Positions 10,995 through 23,102 of a DNA stretch of 38,369 bases are shown here, in pieces. The translations under genes were made by a program, and so were the position numbers. The stretch lies in NCBI RefSeq assembly GCF_022842045.1, contig NZ_JALHQI010000027.1:1-38369 (forward strand). The letters run 5' to 3'. Positions within the stretch are counted from its first letter, which is position 1, and every line of letters starts with the position of its first letter. The notes beneath the pieces were generated by a model that ran no database searches, was not told the DNA's origin, and worked only from the letters and a program-made list of their open reading frames with translations. This DNA comes from Arenimonas sp. GTDB taxonomy: Bacteria > Pseudomonadota > Gammaproteobacteria > Xanthomonadales > Xanthomonadaceae.

Positions 10995-11014
10995 GCGGGC
11001 GCCCTTGCGCCCGC
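10995..11014 (+). other. Stable hairpin in the rseP-bamA gap
   Basis: GCGGGCGC-CCTT-GCGCCCGC forms a perfect 8-bp stem with a 4-base loop, ending 13 bases before the bamA ATG. No T-run follows, so it is not a normal terminator. It could affect bamA translation or mRNA processing (inference). Confidence 0.5.
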
Positions 11015-11027
11015 CGCCAACGGATTG

Positions 11028-13532
11028 ATGATGACGCGACCCATTGCTCGCCGCTGCCTCCTGAGCCTCGCGCTCGCCGCCGCCCTCGCCGGGCCCGTGC
11101 AGGCACAGAACCAGCCCGCCTTCACCGTCTCCGACATCCGCGTCGAGGGACTGCAGCGCATTTCCGCCGGCACGGTGTTCACCTACCTGCCGGTCGAGAA
11201 GGGCGACACCCTCGACCGCAGCAGCTCGGCCGAGGCGATCCGCGCCCTGTTCCAGACCGGCTTCTTCAGCGACGTCCGGCTCGAGCGGCAGGGGGACATC
11301 CTGGTCGTGGTGGTCACCGAGCGGCCCGCCATCAACACCATCACCCTGACCGGCAACAAGGACATCAAGTCCGAGGACCTGCTGGCCGGCCTGCGCAACA
11401 TCGGCCTGGCCGAGGGCGAGACCTTCAACCCGCTGGCCCTGGACCGCGTGACCCAGGAACTGATCCGGCAGTACAACAACCGCGGCAAGTACAACGCCTC
11501 GATCACCCCGGCGGTGACCAACCTCGACCGCAACCGCGTGGACATCACGATCACCGTGGTCGAGGGCAAGGCCTCGCGCATCAGCGACATCAACATCGTC
11601 GGCAACGAGACCTACCCCGAGTACGAGATCCGCAAGGGCTGGGAGTCCGGCACGACCAACTGGCTGTCCTGGTACCGCCGCGACGACCAGTACTCGCGCG
11701 AGAAGCTCTCGGGCGACCTCGAGAAGCTCACCAACTACTACCTCGACCGCGGCTACGTCGACTTCAACGTCGAATCCACCCAGGTCGCGATCAGCCCCGA
11801 GAAGCGCGACATCTTCGTCACCGCGAACATCGCCGAGGGCGAGGTCTACACCATTTCCTCGACCAAGGTCTCGGGCGACACCATCCTGCCGGTCGAGGAC
11901 ATCGAGAAGCTGGTCATCCTCAAGGAGGGCGACACCTTCTCGCGCCGCCTGGTCGAACTGACCACCGACGCCGTCGTCGCCACGCTGGGCAACATCGGCT
12001 ACGCCTTCGCCCAGGTCAACCCGGTGCCCGACATCGACCGCGAGAAGCGCACGATCGGCATCAACTTCTTCGTCGACCCGGGCCCGCGCGTGCAGGTCCG
12101 CCGCATCATCTTCAAGGGCAACGTCGGCACCTCCGACGAGGTCATGCGCCGCGAGATGCGCCAGTTCGAGGGCGCGTGGTTCTCGCAGGCCGCGATCGAC
12201 CGCTCCAAGATCCGCCTGCAGCGCCTGGGCTTCTTCGAGGAAGTGGACGTCGAGACCCCCGAGGTCGCGGGCCAGCCGGACCAGGTCGACCTGGTCGTCA
12301 ACGTCAAGGAGCGCAACTCGGGCCAGTTCACCTTCGGCCTGGGCTACCAGCAGAACTTCGGCCTGGTCACCACCATCCAGCTGGTGCAGAACAACTTCCT
12401 GGGCACCGGCAACCGCGTCAGCCTGGCCGTGCAGAACAACAGCTTCTCGAACCAGTTCTCGCTCGGCTTCACCGACCCGTACTTCACCGACGACGGCGTC
12501 AGCCTGGGCTACAACCTCAGCTACAGCGATTACAGCTACTCGAACCGCGACGCCAACCTGGCGCAGTTCGACAACGCCGTGGCCGCCGGCGAAGTGATCC
12601 TGGGCATCCCGCTGACCGAAACCGACAGCATCAGCATGTCGCTCGGCATCGACCGCAACCAGATCAGCACCGACGACTTCGGCACCCCGCCGCTGCTGAT
12701 CGACTACCTCGTGGATGCGCTGGGCGACCGCGCGCGCTTCCCGCAGTTCCATGTCGACAACGACAACGATCCGCTCACCCCGATCGAGAACGACGACGCC
12801 GATCCGTCGACCACCGACCCGCTGACGCTCGGCCCGAACCGCCGCTGGAACATCAACGCCTGGCGCCTCAAGACCGGCTGGCAGCGCGACTCGCGCAACG
12901 ACTTCCTGATGCCGACCCGCGGCACGCTGCACCGCATCGGCGCCGAGATCGTGCTGCCGGGCAGCGACCTCGAGTACTACCGCCTCAGCTACGTGTTCGA
13001 GAACTACCGCCCGATCACCTCGTGGCTGGGCCTGAAGTCGGGGCTGGACGTCGGCTACGGCGACAGCTACGGCGTGACCAAGGACCGCACCTGCCGCGTC
13101 TACGACGATTTCGGCAACATCGTCACGGGCGAGACCCGCGACTGCGGCCTGCCGTTCTTCAGCAACTACTACGCCGGCGGCCCGAGCTCGATCCGCGGCT
13201 TCGAGGTCAACACGATCGGGCCGTTCTACCAGTTCAACCAGAACTTCCGGCAGCCGATCGGTGGTCCGTTCAAGACCGTGGGCACCTTCGAGCTCTACTT
13301 CCCCACGCTGTTCGACAGCCGCAGCACGCGCCTGTCGGCCTTCCTCGACTACGGCAACATCTACAACGGCGTCGGCGACTGGGAAGCCAAGACCCTGCGC
13401 ATCTCGACCGGCCTGGCGGTGCAGTGGCAGTCGCCGATGGGCCCGATCTCGATCAGCTACGCGCTGCCGCTGCAGCGCGAGCGCTCCGACCAGATCGAGC
13501 GCCTGCAGTTCACCTTCGGCGGCCAGTTCTGA
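11028..13532 (+). CDS. bamA: Outer membrane protein assembly factor BamA
   Basis: Central Omp85 component of the BAM complex, which folds beta-barrel proteins into the outer membrane. The start is ambiguous among TTG 11025, ATG 11028 and ATG 11031; ATG 11028 gives 834 residues. A signal peptide ends at VQAQ near residue 27. Five POTRA domains fill about residues 28-430 (first one begins FTVSDIRVEGLQR). The barrel contains the conserved YAGGPSSIRGF (the usual VRGF motif is IRGF here). It ends in QFTFGGQF, with the terminal Phe of the beta-signal. An acidic insert lies at about residues 577-597 in the barrel. lpxD follows directly; skp, which sits here in E. coli, is absent. Confidence 0.98.
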   Translation: MMTRPIARRCLLSLALAAALAGPVQAQNQPAFTVSDIRVEGLQRISAGTVFTYLPVEKGDTLDRSSSAEAIRALFQTGFFSDVRLERQGDILVVVVTERPAINTITLTGNKDIKSEDLLAGLRNIGLAEGETFNPLALDRVTQELIRQYNNRGKYNASITPAVTNLDRNRVDITITVVEGKASRISDINIVGNETYPEYEIRKGWESGTTNWLSWYRRDDQYSREKLSGDLEKLTNYYLDRGYVDFNVESTQVAISPEKRDIFVTANIAEGEVYTISSTKVSGDTILPVEDIEKLVILKEGDTFSRRLVELTTDAVVATLGNIGYAFAQVNPVPDIDREKRTIGINFFVDPGPRVQVRRIIFKGNVGTSDEVMRREMRQFEGAWFSQAAIDRSKIRLQRLGFFEEVDVETPEVAGQPDQVDLVVNVKERNSGQFTFGLGYQQNFGLVTTIQLVQNNFLGTGNRVSLAVQNNSFSNQFSLGFTDPYFTDDGVSLGYNLSYSDYSYSNRDANLAQFDNAVAAGEVILGIPLTETDSISMSLGIDRNQISTDDFGTPPLLIDYLVDALGDRARFPQFHVDNDNDPLTPIENDDADPSTTDPLTLGPNRRWNINAWRLKTGWQRDSRNDFLMPTRGTLHRIGAEIVLPGSDLEYYRLSYVFENYRPITSWLGLKSGLDVGYGDSYGVTKDRTCRVYDDFGNIVTGETRDCGLPFFSNYYAGGPSSIRGFEVNTIGPFYQFNQNFRQPIGGPFKTVGTFELYFPTLFDSRSTRLSAFLDYGNIYNGVGDWEAKTLRISTGLAVQWQSPMGPISISYALPLQRERSDQIERLQFTFGGQF

Positions 13533-13542
13533 GGCAGCCGAC

Positions 13543-14565
13543 CTGGCCGCGCAGCCGCCCCGCTTCGACCTGGCCGGCCTCGCCGGCCGCTTCGGGCTCG
13601 AGCTGCGCGGCGATGGCGGCCTCCTGATCGACGGCGTCGGCACCCTCGCGGGTGCCCGCGCCGGCCAGATCGCCTTCCTGGCCAACCCCCGCTACCGCAG
13701 CGAGCTGGCCAGCACCGCCGCCAGCGCCGTCATCGTGTCGGCCGCCGACGCCGCGGACTGCCCGGTGCCCTGCCTGGTCGCGAAATCCCCTTACACCGCG
13801 TTCGCCAAGGTCGCGGCGCTGTTCGAGCCGGCCGCCGCGCCCGTGCCCGGCATCCACGCGGCCGCCGTGGTCGATGCGAGCGCCGAGGTCGCCGCCGGCG
13901 CCCAGGTCGGTCCGTTCTGCAGCATCGGCGCCCGCAGCCGCATCGCCGACGGCGCCGTGCTCGGGCCTGGCTGCGTGGTCGGCGAGGACTGCGTGGTCGG
14001 TGCGGGCAGCGTGCTGGTGGCGCGCGTCACCCTGGTGGCGCGGGTGCGATTGGGCGCGCGGGTGCGCGTGCACCCCGGCGCCGTGCTCGGCGCCGACGGC
14101 TTCGGCCTGGCGATGGACGCCGGCCAGTGGATCAAGGTGCCGCAGCTGGGCGGCGTGGTGGTCGGCGACGACTGCGAGATCGGGGCCAACACCTGCATCG
14201 ACCGCGGCGCGATCGAAGACACGGTGCTGGCCGAGGACGTGCGCCTGGACAACCTGATCCAGGTTGGCCACAACGTCCGCATCGGCGCCCACACCGCGGT
14301 CGCCGGCTGCACCGCCATCGCCGGCTCGGCGCGCATCGGCCGCTACTGCCTGATCGGCGGCGCCGTGGGCATCACCGGCCACCTCGAGGTTTGCGACCGG
14401 GTCACCATCACCGCGATGAGCCTGGTGACCCAGTCGATCACCGAGCCGGGGGAATATTCCTCGGGCATGCCGGTGCAGGAAAGCCGCCTGTGGCGCCGGA
14501 ATGGCGCCCGTTTCAGGCAATTGGACCAGCTGGCGCGTAAGATAGGCGCCCTGTCCAAGGATTGA
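13543..14565 (+). CDS. lpxD: UDP-3-O-acylglucosamine N-acyltransferase, probable CTG start
   Basis: Third step of lipid A synthesis: adds a 3-hydroxyacyl chain to UDP-3-O-acyl-glucosamine. Protein similarity begins at [14 protein letters not shown], and no in-frame ATG, GTG or TTG exists between 13262 and that point; the only earlier option, GTG 13261, lies 272 bases inside bamA. CTG at 13543 is preceded by GAGG at 13531-13534 with 8-base spacing, the Shine-Dalgarno overlapping the bamA TGA. This gives 340 residues, normal for the family. The left-handed helix hexapeptide repeats are clear, the catalytic His is H243 in VGHNVRIG, and the C-terminal helix is [10 protein letters not shown]. fabZ follows after 13 bases. 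Confidence 0.93.
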   Translation: MAAQPPRFDLAGLAGRFGLELRGDGGLLIDGVGTLAGARAGQIAFLANPRYRSELASTAASAVIVSAADAADCPVPCLVAKSPYTAFAKVAALFEPAAAPVPGIHAAAVVDASAEVAAGAQVGPFCSIGARSRIADGAVLGPGCVVGEDCVVGAGSVLVARVTLVARVRLGARVRVHPGAVLGADGFGLAMDAGQWIKVPQLGGVVVGDDCEIGANTCIDRGAIEDTVLAEDVRLDNLIQVGHNVRIGAHTAVAGCTAIAGSARIGRYCLIGGAVGITGHLEVCDRVTITAMSLVTQSITEPGEYSSGMPVQESRLWRRNGARFRQLDQLARKIGALSKD

Positions 14566-14578
14566 CGCAAGGAACCCG

Positions 14579-15043
14579 ATGAGCGACGACGCCATCAAGC
14601 TGCCCGTGGATGTCTCGTGCATCCTGCACCTGCTGCCCCATCGCTACCCCTTCCTGCTGGTGGACCGGGTGGTCGAGCTGGAGCCGCACAAGCGCATCCG
14701 GGCCTACAAGAACGTCACCTTCAACGAGCCGTTCTTCCAGGGCCACTTCCCGGGCCGCCCGGTGATGCCCGGCGTGCTGGTGGTCGAGGCCATGGCCCAG
14801 GCCGGCGGCCTGCTGACCCAGCTTTCGCAGCCGCGCGACCAGATCAGCGAGGGCAAGCTGTTCTACCTGGTGAAGGTGGACAACGCCCGCTTCAACCGCA
14901 TGGTGGTGCCGGGCGACAAGCTCGACTTCGAGGTCAAGGTGAAGCGCCTGATCCGCAACATGGCGCTGTACGACTGCGCCGCCAGCGTCGACGGCCAGGT
15001 GGTCGCCAGCGCCGAGATCCTCTGCGCCGAAGGCAAGGAGTGA
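14579..15043 (+). CDS. fabZ: 3-hydroxyacyl-[acyl-carrier-protein] dehydratase FabZ
   Basis: Dehydrates 3-hydroxyacyl-ACP in fatty acid elongation, competing with LpxA and LpxD for the same hydroxyacyl-ACP pool. The 154-residue hot-dog protein has catalytic H56 in [15 protein letters not shown] and E70 in VVEAMAQ. The start ATG at 14579 follows AAGGA. The stop is one base before lpxA, so the two are translated together. Confidence 0.98.
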   Translation: MSDDAIKLPVDVSCILHLLPHRYPFLLVDRVVELEPHKRIRAYKNVTFNEPFFQGHFPGRPVMPGVLVVEAMAQAGGLLTQLSQPRDQISEGKLFYLVKVDNARFNRMVVPGDKLDFEVKVKRLIRNMALYDCAASVDGQVVASAEILCAEGKE

Positions 15044-15044
15044 C

Positions 15045-15815
15045 ATGATCCACGCGAGCGCGCAGGTCGATCCGGGGGCGCGGCTGGGCGCGAACGTCCA
15101 GGTCGGCGCGTTTGCCGTCATCGGTCCCGACGTCGAGGTCGGCGACGACACCCGCATCGGCCCGCACTGCGTCATCACCGGCCCGACCCGCATCGGCCGC
15201 GGCAACGTCATCCACGCCCACGCCACCGTCGGCAACGACCCGCAGGACAAGAAGTTCCGCGGCGAGCGCACCGAGCTGGTGATCGGCGACCGCAACACCA
15301 TCTTCGAGTTCACCACCCTCAGCCGCGGCACCGCCGACGGCGGCGGCATCACCCGCATCGGCGACGACAACTGGATCATGGCCTACGTGCACGTCGCCCA
15401 CGACTGCATCATCGGCAACCAGTGCATCCTGGCCAACAACGCCACCCTGGCCGGCCACGCCGTGCTGGGCGACTGGGTGATCCTGGGCGGCTTCGCGGCC
15501 ATCCACCAGTTCTGCAAGATCGGCGACCACGCATTCATCGGCATGGGCAGCCTGGTCAATGCCGACGTGCCGCCGTTCGTGATGGTGGCCGACAAGTACG
15601 CCGGGCCGCGCGGCATCAACGCCGAGGGCCTCAAGCGGCGCGGTTTCGACGCCGACCGCATCGCCGCGATCAAACGCGCGTACCGGGCGCTGTACATGTC
15701 GGGCAAGCCGATGGCCGAGGTCCGCGAGCAGCTGGCCCAGGGCGCGACCGAATCGCAGGACGTGCGGCTGATGCTCGAGTTCATCGAGCGCAGCGCGCGC
15801 GGCCTGCTGCGCTGA
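15045..15815 (+). CDS. lpxA: UDP-N-acetylglucosamine acyltransferase
   Basis: First lipid A step: transfers a 3-hydroxyacyl chain from ACP to UDP-GlcNAc. The 256-residue protein is built of hexapeptide repeats from [18 protein letters not shown]. The catalytic His is H119 in HVAHDC (E. coli H125). The C-terminal segment [17 protein letters not shown] is the family signature. The E. coli TIHRGT segment reads TLSRGT here, so His99 of that enzyme is a Ser. One base separates it from fabZ and 16 from lpxB. Confidence 0.98.
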   Translation: MIHASAQVDPGARLGANVQVGAFAVIGPDVEVGDDTRIGPHCVITGPTRIGRGNVIHAHATVGNDPQDKKFRGERTELVIGDRNTIFEFTTLSRGTADGGGITRIGDDNWIMAYVHVAHDCIIGNQCILANNATLAGHAVLGDWVILGGFAAIHQFCKIGDHAFIGMGSLVNADVPPFVMVADKYAGPRGINAEGLKRRGFDADRIAAIKRAYRALYMSGKPMAEVREQLAQGATESQDVRLMLEFIERSARGLLR

Positions 15816-15831
15816 CCCGCGCGCACCGGCC

Positions 15832-17028
15832 GTGGCCGGCATCACCCTGACGCCCTCGCTGGAGCTGGCCCTGGCGGCCGGCAAGAAGCTGCGCATCGCG
15901 GTGGTCGCGGGCGAGGCCTCGGGCGACCTGCTGGCCTCCGGGCTGGTGCGCGAACTGCGGCTGCGCTTCCCCACCGCCGAATTCGCCGGCGTCGGCGGCG
16001 AACACCTGCGCGCGGCAGGCCTGGACACCTGGCACGACTGCTCGGAGCTCGCGGTGATGGGCCTGGCCGAGGTGCTGCGGCACCTGCCGCGCCTGCTGCG
16101 CCTGCGCCGCGCCGTGCACCGGCGCCTGCTGGCATGGCGGCCGGACGTGTTCATCGGCGTCGACGCGCCGGATTTCAACCTCGGGCTCGAACGCCGGCTC
16201 AAGCAGGCCGGCATCCGCACCGTGCACTACGTGAGCCCGTCGGTGTGGGCCTGGCGCGAGGGCCGCGCCGCGAAGATCGGCCGCAGCGCCGACCGGGTGC
16301 TCTGCCTGTTCCCGATGGAGCCGCCGATCTACGAGCGCCACGGCGTGGACGCCCGCTTCGTCGGCCACCCGCTGGCCGACGCCTTCCCGCTCGAGCCCGA
16401 TCGCGACGCGGCGCGCGAGCGGCTGGGCCTGCCGGGCAAGGCGCCGGTGCTGGCCGTGCTGCCGGGCAGCCGGCTGGGCGAGATCGATCGCCTGTTCCCG
16501 GAATTCATCGAAGCCGCGCGCCGCGTCACCGTGCAGGTGCCAGGGCTGGCGGTGGTGGTGCCGGCGGCGAATCCCGCCTGCCGCGCCGCCATCGAGCGCG
16601 GCCTGCAGGCCCGGCCCTTGGCCAATGTGATGGTCACCAACGGCAGGGCGCACGATGCCATGGTCGCCTCCGACGTGGTGCTGCTGGCGTCCGGCACCGC
16701 CGCGCTCGAAGGCCTGCTGGCCAAGCGCCCGATGGTGGTGGGCTACCGCATCTCGGCGCTCACGTACCGCATCGTGATGCTGCTGGGCATGATGCGGGTG
16801 AACCGCTACAGCCTGCCGAACGTGCTGGCCAACGAACCGATCGTGCCCGAGCTGATGCAGCAGGACTGCACGCCGGAAAACCTGTCTGAGGCGGTCATGC
16901 ACTGGTTCCGCAGCCCCGACGCGCGCGCCGCGCTGCTGCCGCGCTACCTGCACATCCACGAGAAGCTGCGCCGCGACGCTTCGTCTGCCGCCGCCGACGC
17001 CGTGGCCGAGTTGCTGGGGTCGCGGTGA
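15832..17028 (+). CDS. lpxB: Lipid A disaccharide synthase
   Basis: Joins UDP-diacylglucosamine and lipid X to make the lipid A disaccharide (GT19 glycosyltransferase, membrane-associated). The start is GTG at 15832; no ATG precedes the core. The Rossmann start [12 protein letters not shown] is at about residues 20-31. Further motifs are [28 protein letters not shown] and [11 protein letters not shown], which together define the family. The length of 398 is normal. It overlaps rnhB by four bases (GTGA). Confidence 0.97.
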   Translation: MAGITLTPSLELALAAGKKLRIAVVAGEASGDLLASGLVRELRLRFPTAEFAGVGGEHLRAAGLDTWHDCSELAVMGLAEVLRHLPRLLRLRRAVHRRLLAWRPDVFIGVDAPDFNLGLERRLKQAGIRTVHYVSPSVWAWREGRAAKIGRSADRVLCLFPMEPPIYERHGVDARFVGHPLADAFPLEPDRDAARERLGLPGKAPVLAVLPGSRLGEIDRLFPEFIEAARRVTVQVPGLAVVVPAANPACRAAIERGLQARPLANVMVTNGRAHDAMVASDVVLLASGTAALEGLLAKRPMVVGYRISALTYRIVMLLGMMRVNRYSLPNVLANEPIVPELMQQDCTPENLSEAVMHWFRSPDARAALLPRYLHIHEKLRRDASSAAADAVAELLGSR

Positions 17029-17615
17029 GCGACGCGCGCGTCGCCGGCGTCGACGAAGCCGGCCGCGGGCCGCTGGCCGGGCCCGTCGCGGTGGCCGCGG
17101 TGATCCTCGACCCCGCGCGCCCGATCGCCGGCTTGGGCGACTCCAAGGCACTGAGCGAAGCGCGGCGCGAAGCCCTGGCGCCGCTGATCCGCGAGCGCGC
17201 CCTGGCCTGGCACCTCGAGCTGGTGCCGATCGAGGAGATCGACCGCCTCAACATCCTGCACGCCACCCTGGCCGGCATGTCGCGCGCGGTACGCGCGCTG
17301 GCGCCCGCGGCCACGCTGGCGCTGGTCGACGGCAACCGCCTGCCGCCCGGCTTGCCCTGCCCCGCGCAGGCGCTGGTGAAGGGCGACGCGCGCGAGCCGG
17401 CGATCATGGCGGCGTCCATCCTGGCCAAGGTTGCGCGCGACCAACTGATGCGCGAACTGGAACACGCGCACCCCGGCTACGGCTTCGCGCTGCACAAGGG
17501 CTACCCGACGCCCGAGCACCTCGAGGCGCTGCGCCGGCTGGGCCCCTGCCCGCAGCATCGACGCAGCTTCGCGCCGGTGCGGGCCTGCCTGGCGACCTCG
17601 CTGCCGGGGATTTGA
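17025..17615 (+). CDS. rnhB: Ribonuclease HII
   Basis: Removes misincorporated ribonucleotides and RNA from RNA-DNA hybrids. The 196-residue product starts at GTG 17025, overlapping the lpxB stop. Catalytic D10 and E11 lie in [15 protein letters not shown]102 is in LVDGNRL. The [12 protein letters not shown] helix and the C-terminal [13 protein letters not shown] segment are typical. In E. coli rnhB is followed directly by dnaE; here two DUF1232-like genes intervene. Confidence 0.97.
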   Translation: MSDARVAGVDEAGRGPLAGPVAVAAVILDPARPIAGLGDSKALSEARREALAPLIRERALAWHLELVPIEEIDRLNILHATLAGMSRAVRALAPAATLALVDGNRLPPGLPCPAQALVKGDAREPAIMAASILAKVARDQLMRELEHAHPGYGFALHKGYPTPEHLEALRRLGPCPQHRRSFAPVRACLATSLPGI

Positions 17616-17647
17616 CACGCGCGCCGCGCAGGCGTAGACCAAGCCTT

Positions 17648-17663
17648 GCATCCCGCCGGATGC
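17648..17663 (+). other. Hairpin in the leader of the first DUF1232-like gene
   Basis: GCATCC-CGCC-GGATGC forms a 6-bp stem, 67 bases before the ATG at 17731. The second paralogue has a hairpin with the same CATCC/GGATG core. The rest of the 115-base rnhB gap shows no promoter or terminator that I can support. Confidence 0.4.
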
Positions 17664-17730
17664 GGCTGCGCGCGGCAACCGCCGACCAGCCACGCGCAGT
17701 GCCCTCCACCGGCCGGCAGCGAGAACTGCC

Positions 17731-18363
17731 ATGCGCCATGACGCCCCCCTTCCCGCGACACCCGCCCTGCCGCTGAACGCCGCCCGCGCCGGCCTGTTGG
17801 GCGACCCCCGCGACGCCCCGGTCACGCTCGATCCGCGGGCCGTCGCCGACTTCAACGCGCTGCTGCACGAACTGCATCCGGACGCCCCGCACGTCGAGGC
17901 CGCCGCCATCGCCAGCGTCGCGCGCTGGCTGGTGGAACTGCCGCCTGCGCAGTCCGAGGCGCTGCTGCAGGCGCGCCTGGGCCGCCTGCAGGAACTGCGC
18001 GACCTCGCGGTCGACCCCGACTGGGGCCTGGAACCGGCGCTGGCGCGGCGCATCTACCGCCTGCTCGACTACGTCTCGCAGCCACGCGACCTGATCCCCG
18101 ACGACGTGCCGCGCGTGGGCCGGCTCGACGACGCCCTGCTGGTCGAACTGGCCTGGCCGATGGTGGCCGAGGAGCTCGAGGATTTCCGCGACTTCTGCCG
18201 CTTCCGCGAGGAATCCGGCGCGCACTTCGGCGGCCACCCGGGCCGCGACGACTGGCTGGCCGCGCGCATGGAGGAAGGCGCGCTCTGGGAGCAACTGCAT
18301 CGCGTGCGCAGCCAGCACTACGTCGACTACGGCCCGAGCGAAGGCGGGTTGCGCGTGGTGTGA
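17731..18363 (+). CDS. DUF1232/YkvA-like protein, first of a tandem pair
   Basis: Function unknown. The 210-residue protein is soluble-looking, with no signal peptide or clear membrane helix. Residues 107-141 match the DUF1232 (YkvA) pattern: RIYRLLDYVSQPRDLIPDDVP, then GRLDDALLVELAW. Before it is a helical region (39-95); after it are FRDFCRFRE and a C-terminal HYVDYGP. It is a diverged paralogue of the gene at 18542: both share a DLIPD core, the string LDDALLVELAWP, then DFCRFR and a late HY pair. Base composition is like its neighbours, so there is no sign of recent foreign origin. It interrupts the widely conserved lpxB-rnhB-dnaE order. Confidence 0.75.
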   Translation: MRHDAPLPATPALPLNAARAGLLGDPRDAPVTLDPRAVADFNALLHELHPDAPHVEAAAIASVARWLVELPPAQSEALLQARLGRLQELRDLAVDPDWGLEPALARRIYRLLDYVSQPRDLIPDDVPRVGRLDDALLVELAWPMVAEELEDFRDFCRFREESGAHFGGHPGRDDWLAARMEEGALWEQLHRVRSQHYVDYGPSEGGLRVV

Positions 18364-18471
18364 CGGCGAGCCGCTGCGGAACCGCGCGAAGCTGTCGCGA
18401 CGCTGAATTAGCCCGGACGTCACGCTGACTTCAGGGCGTCGTGGCGCGCGCTGCAACGGTCCATGCTGGTC

Positions 18472-18513
18472 GCGCATCCAAGAGGATGTGCGCAGGCCCC
18501 GGAATGGTTCCGG
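18472..18513 (+). other. Two hairpins in the leader of the second DUF1232-like gene
   Basis: GCGCATCC-AAGA-GGATGTGC (18472-18491, one G-T pair) and CCGGAA-TGG-TTCCGG (18499-18513) lie just before the Shine-Dalgarno GGAAG of the gene starting at 18542. The first shares its CATCC/GGATG core with the hairpin before the upstream paralogue. The 178-base gap also holds a direct repeat ACGCTGA (about 18398 and 18422). Confidence 0.45.
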
Positions 18514-18541
18514 TGGCCCGCGGCCAGACCGGAAGACCGCC

Positions 18542-19168
18542 ATGAACGCCCGCCACGACCCCGCCCCGCTCGACCTGCCGCTGCCGCCGGAATCGCGCGA
18601 TTCGCGCCGCCGACAGGTCGGTCCGATCGAACTGCGCGACGCCGCCGTGCAGCAGTTCAACCAGCTGCTCGCTCAGATCGCCCCGAACGCCCCGCGCGTC
18701 AGCGCCGACCAGCTGGTGACGCTGGCGCGCTGGCTGCAGGACCAGCCGCGCGAGCACGCCGTCGCCATCCTGTCCGAGCGGCTGGCGCGCGCCGAGCACC
18801 TGCGCCGGATGCTCAACGACAGCGACTGGGACGTTTGCGTCGATACCCGCGAGCGCGCGCGCATGCTGATCAGCTACCTGCAGCAGGTGGATGACCTGAT
18901 CCCCGACACCCAGCCGTTGCTGGGCCACCTCGACGACGCCCTGCTGGTCGAACTGGCCTGGCCGGCCTTCGCCGATGAAACGCTCGACTACGGCGACTTC
19001 TGCCGCTTCCGCGCCGAAGCGCGCCCGCGCGGCACGCCGCGCGAGCGCCGCCTGGCCTGGGAAACCGCCTGCCTGGCCGAAGTCGCGCTGATCCAGCAGC
19101 GCCGACAGGTCCGCGCCCGCCACTACATCGGCGGCGAGCCGCTGCCGGCGCTGTTCCGCGTCAGCTGA
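18542..19168 (+). CDS. DUF1232/YkvA-like protein, second of a tandem pair
   Basis: Function unknown; paralogue of the preceding gene. The start at 18542 (MNARHDPAPLDLPLPPES) is chosen because GGAAGA lies 9-14 bases upstream; an alternative start at 18488 would add 18 residues and would be translated through the leader hairpins. The 208 residues hold the DUF1232-like core at about 107-140 (MLISYLQQVDDLIPD, GHLDDALLVELAW), followed by YGDFCRFR and a C-terminal RARHYIGGEP. In typical YkvA proteins this motif spans a short hydrophobic hairpin; here charged residues (QQVDD) replace the usual SPID, so a peripheral or soluble role is possible. dnaE begins 101 bases downstream with its own likely promoter. 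Confidence 0.75.
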   Translation: MNARHDPAPLDLPLPPESRDSRRRQVGPIELRDAAVQQFNQLLAQIAPNAPRVSADQLVTLARWLQDQPREHAVAILSERLARAEHLRRMLNDSDWDVCVDTRERARMLISYLQQVDDLIPDTQPLLGHLDDALLVELAWPAFADETLDYGDFCRFRAEARPRGTPRERRLAWETACLAEVALIQQRRQVRARHYIGGEPLPALFRVS

Positions 19169-19217
19169 CGCTTCCACGGGGCGGGCGGCAAGGCCTGGCA
19201 ACAGGGACTGTCAAGCC

Positions 19218-19245
19218 TTGTCCGCCCCCACCCTCGGGGTAAACT
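19218..19245 (+). promoter_or_regulatory. Putative dnaE promoter
   Basis: TTGTCC (19218-19223) and TAAACT (19240-19245) are spaced by 16 bases and end 24 bases before the dnaE ATG. It is a moderate sigma-70 match in the only gap before dnaE. Confidence 0.4.
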
Positions 19246-19269
19246 GCCGGTCGGTCCTCGGTCCCCGGC

Positions 19270-22788
<3,519 letters not shown>

Positions 22789-22801
22789 CCCGCCCGCGCT
22801 T

Positions 22802-22824
22802 TGTAGGAGGGACTTCAGTCCCGA
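22802..22824 (+). repeat. REP-like terminal palindrome, left copy
   Basis: TGTAGGAGGGACTTCAGTCCC followed by GA is written here as GTAGGAG plus the hairpin GGGACT-TC-AGTCCC. The GTAG head followed by a short hairpin is the layout of REP sequences mobilised by RAYT (TnpA-REP) transposases, common in Xanthomonadaceae and pseudomonads. It begins 13 bases after the dnaE stop. Confidence 0.75.
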
Positions 22825-22870
22825 AGCTCTTGGGTTCCCTGCGCCGGGCCCGTTCGAGGCGACCGCCCGC

Positions 22871-22972
22871 CGCACGAGAGGTCGCTTTCCCGGACACGCC
22901 GTGAATCCGTCCATGGAGGCTCATCAGCGACGTCCGTGTCGCTGATGGTCCGGGAAAGCGACCTCTCATGCG
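22871..22972 (+). repeat. Left hairpin module of the composite element
   Basis: The outer stem is 20 bp and perfect (22876-22895 with 22948-22967; arm starts GAGAGGTCGC), extending to 22871/22972 with one mismatch. Inside are a 26-base unpaired spacer (22896-22921, containing TGAATCC, TCCATGGA and GGCT) and a 10-bp inner hairpin CATCAGCGAC-GTCCGT-GTCGCTGATG at 22922-22947. Confidence 0.9.
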
Positions 22973-23102
22973 ACGGCCTCCCGACCAAAAGGGCCGGATT
23001 CTCGATCCAGAAGGCAGGCGAGCCCTGACCTCACGGCCCAAGGGAGCGGGGCTCCAGGCTCGCGCGCTCTTCGAGCTCGACAGTCCGGCCCGGATGGCCC
23101 GC

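Noticed and set aside
13261-13542. GTG at 13261 as the lpxD start
   Set aside because: It would add 94 residues read out of frame from bamA, Ser/Arg/Ala-rich and unlike any LpxD; the CTG at 13543 has a ribosome-binding site and the right length.
10935-13685. Very long open frame on the minus strand opposite bamA (about 916 codons)
   Set aside because: It mirrors the codon structure of bamA in a GC-rich genome, its translation is low-complexity Ala/Val/Asp/Arg-rich, and it has no family motif.
17616-19269. Recent horizontal transfer of the DUF1232 pair
   Set aside because: GC content and codon use look like the neighbours, and no repeats or integrase flank the pair; an old lineage-specific duplication fits better.
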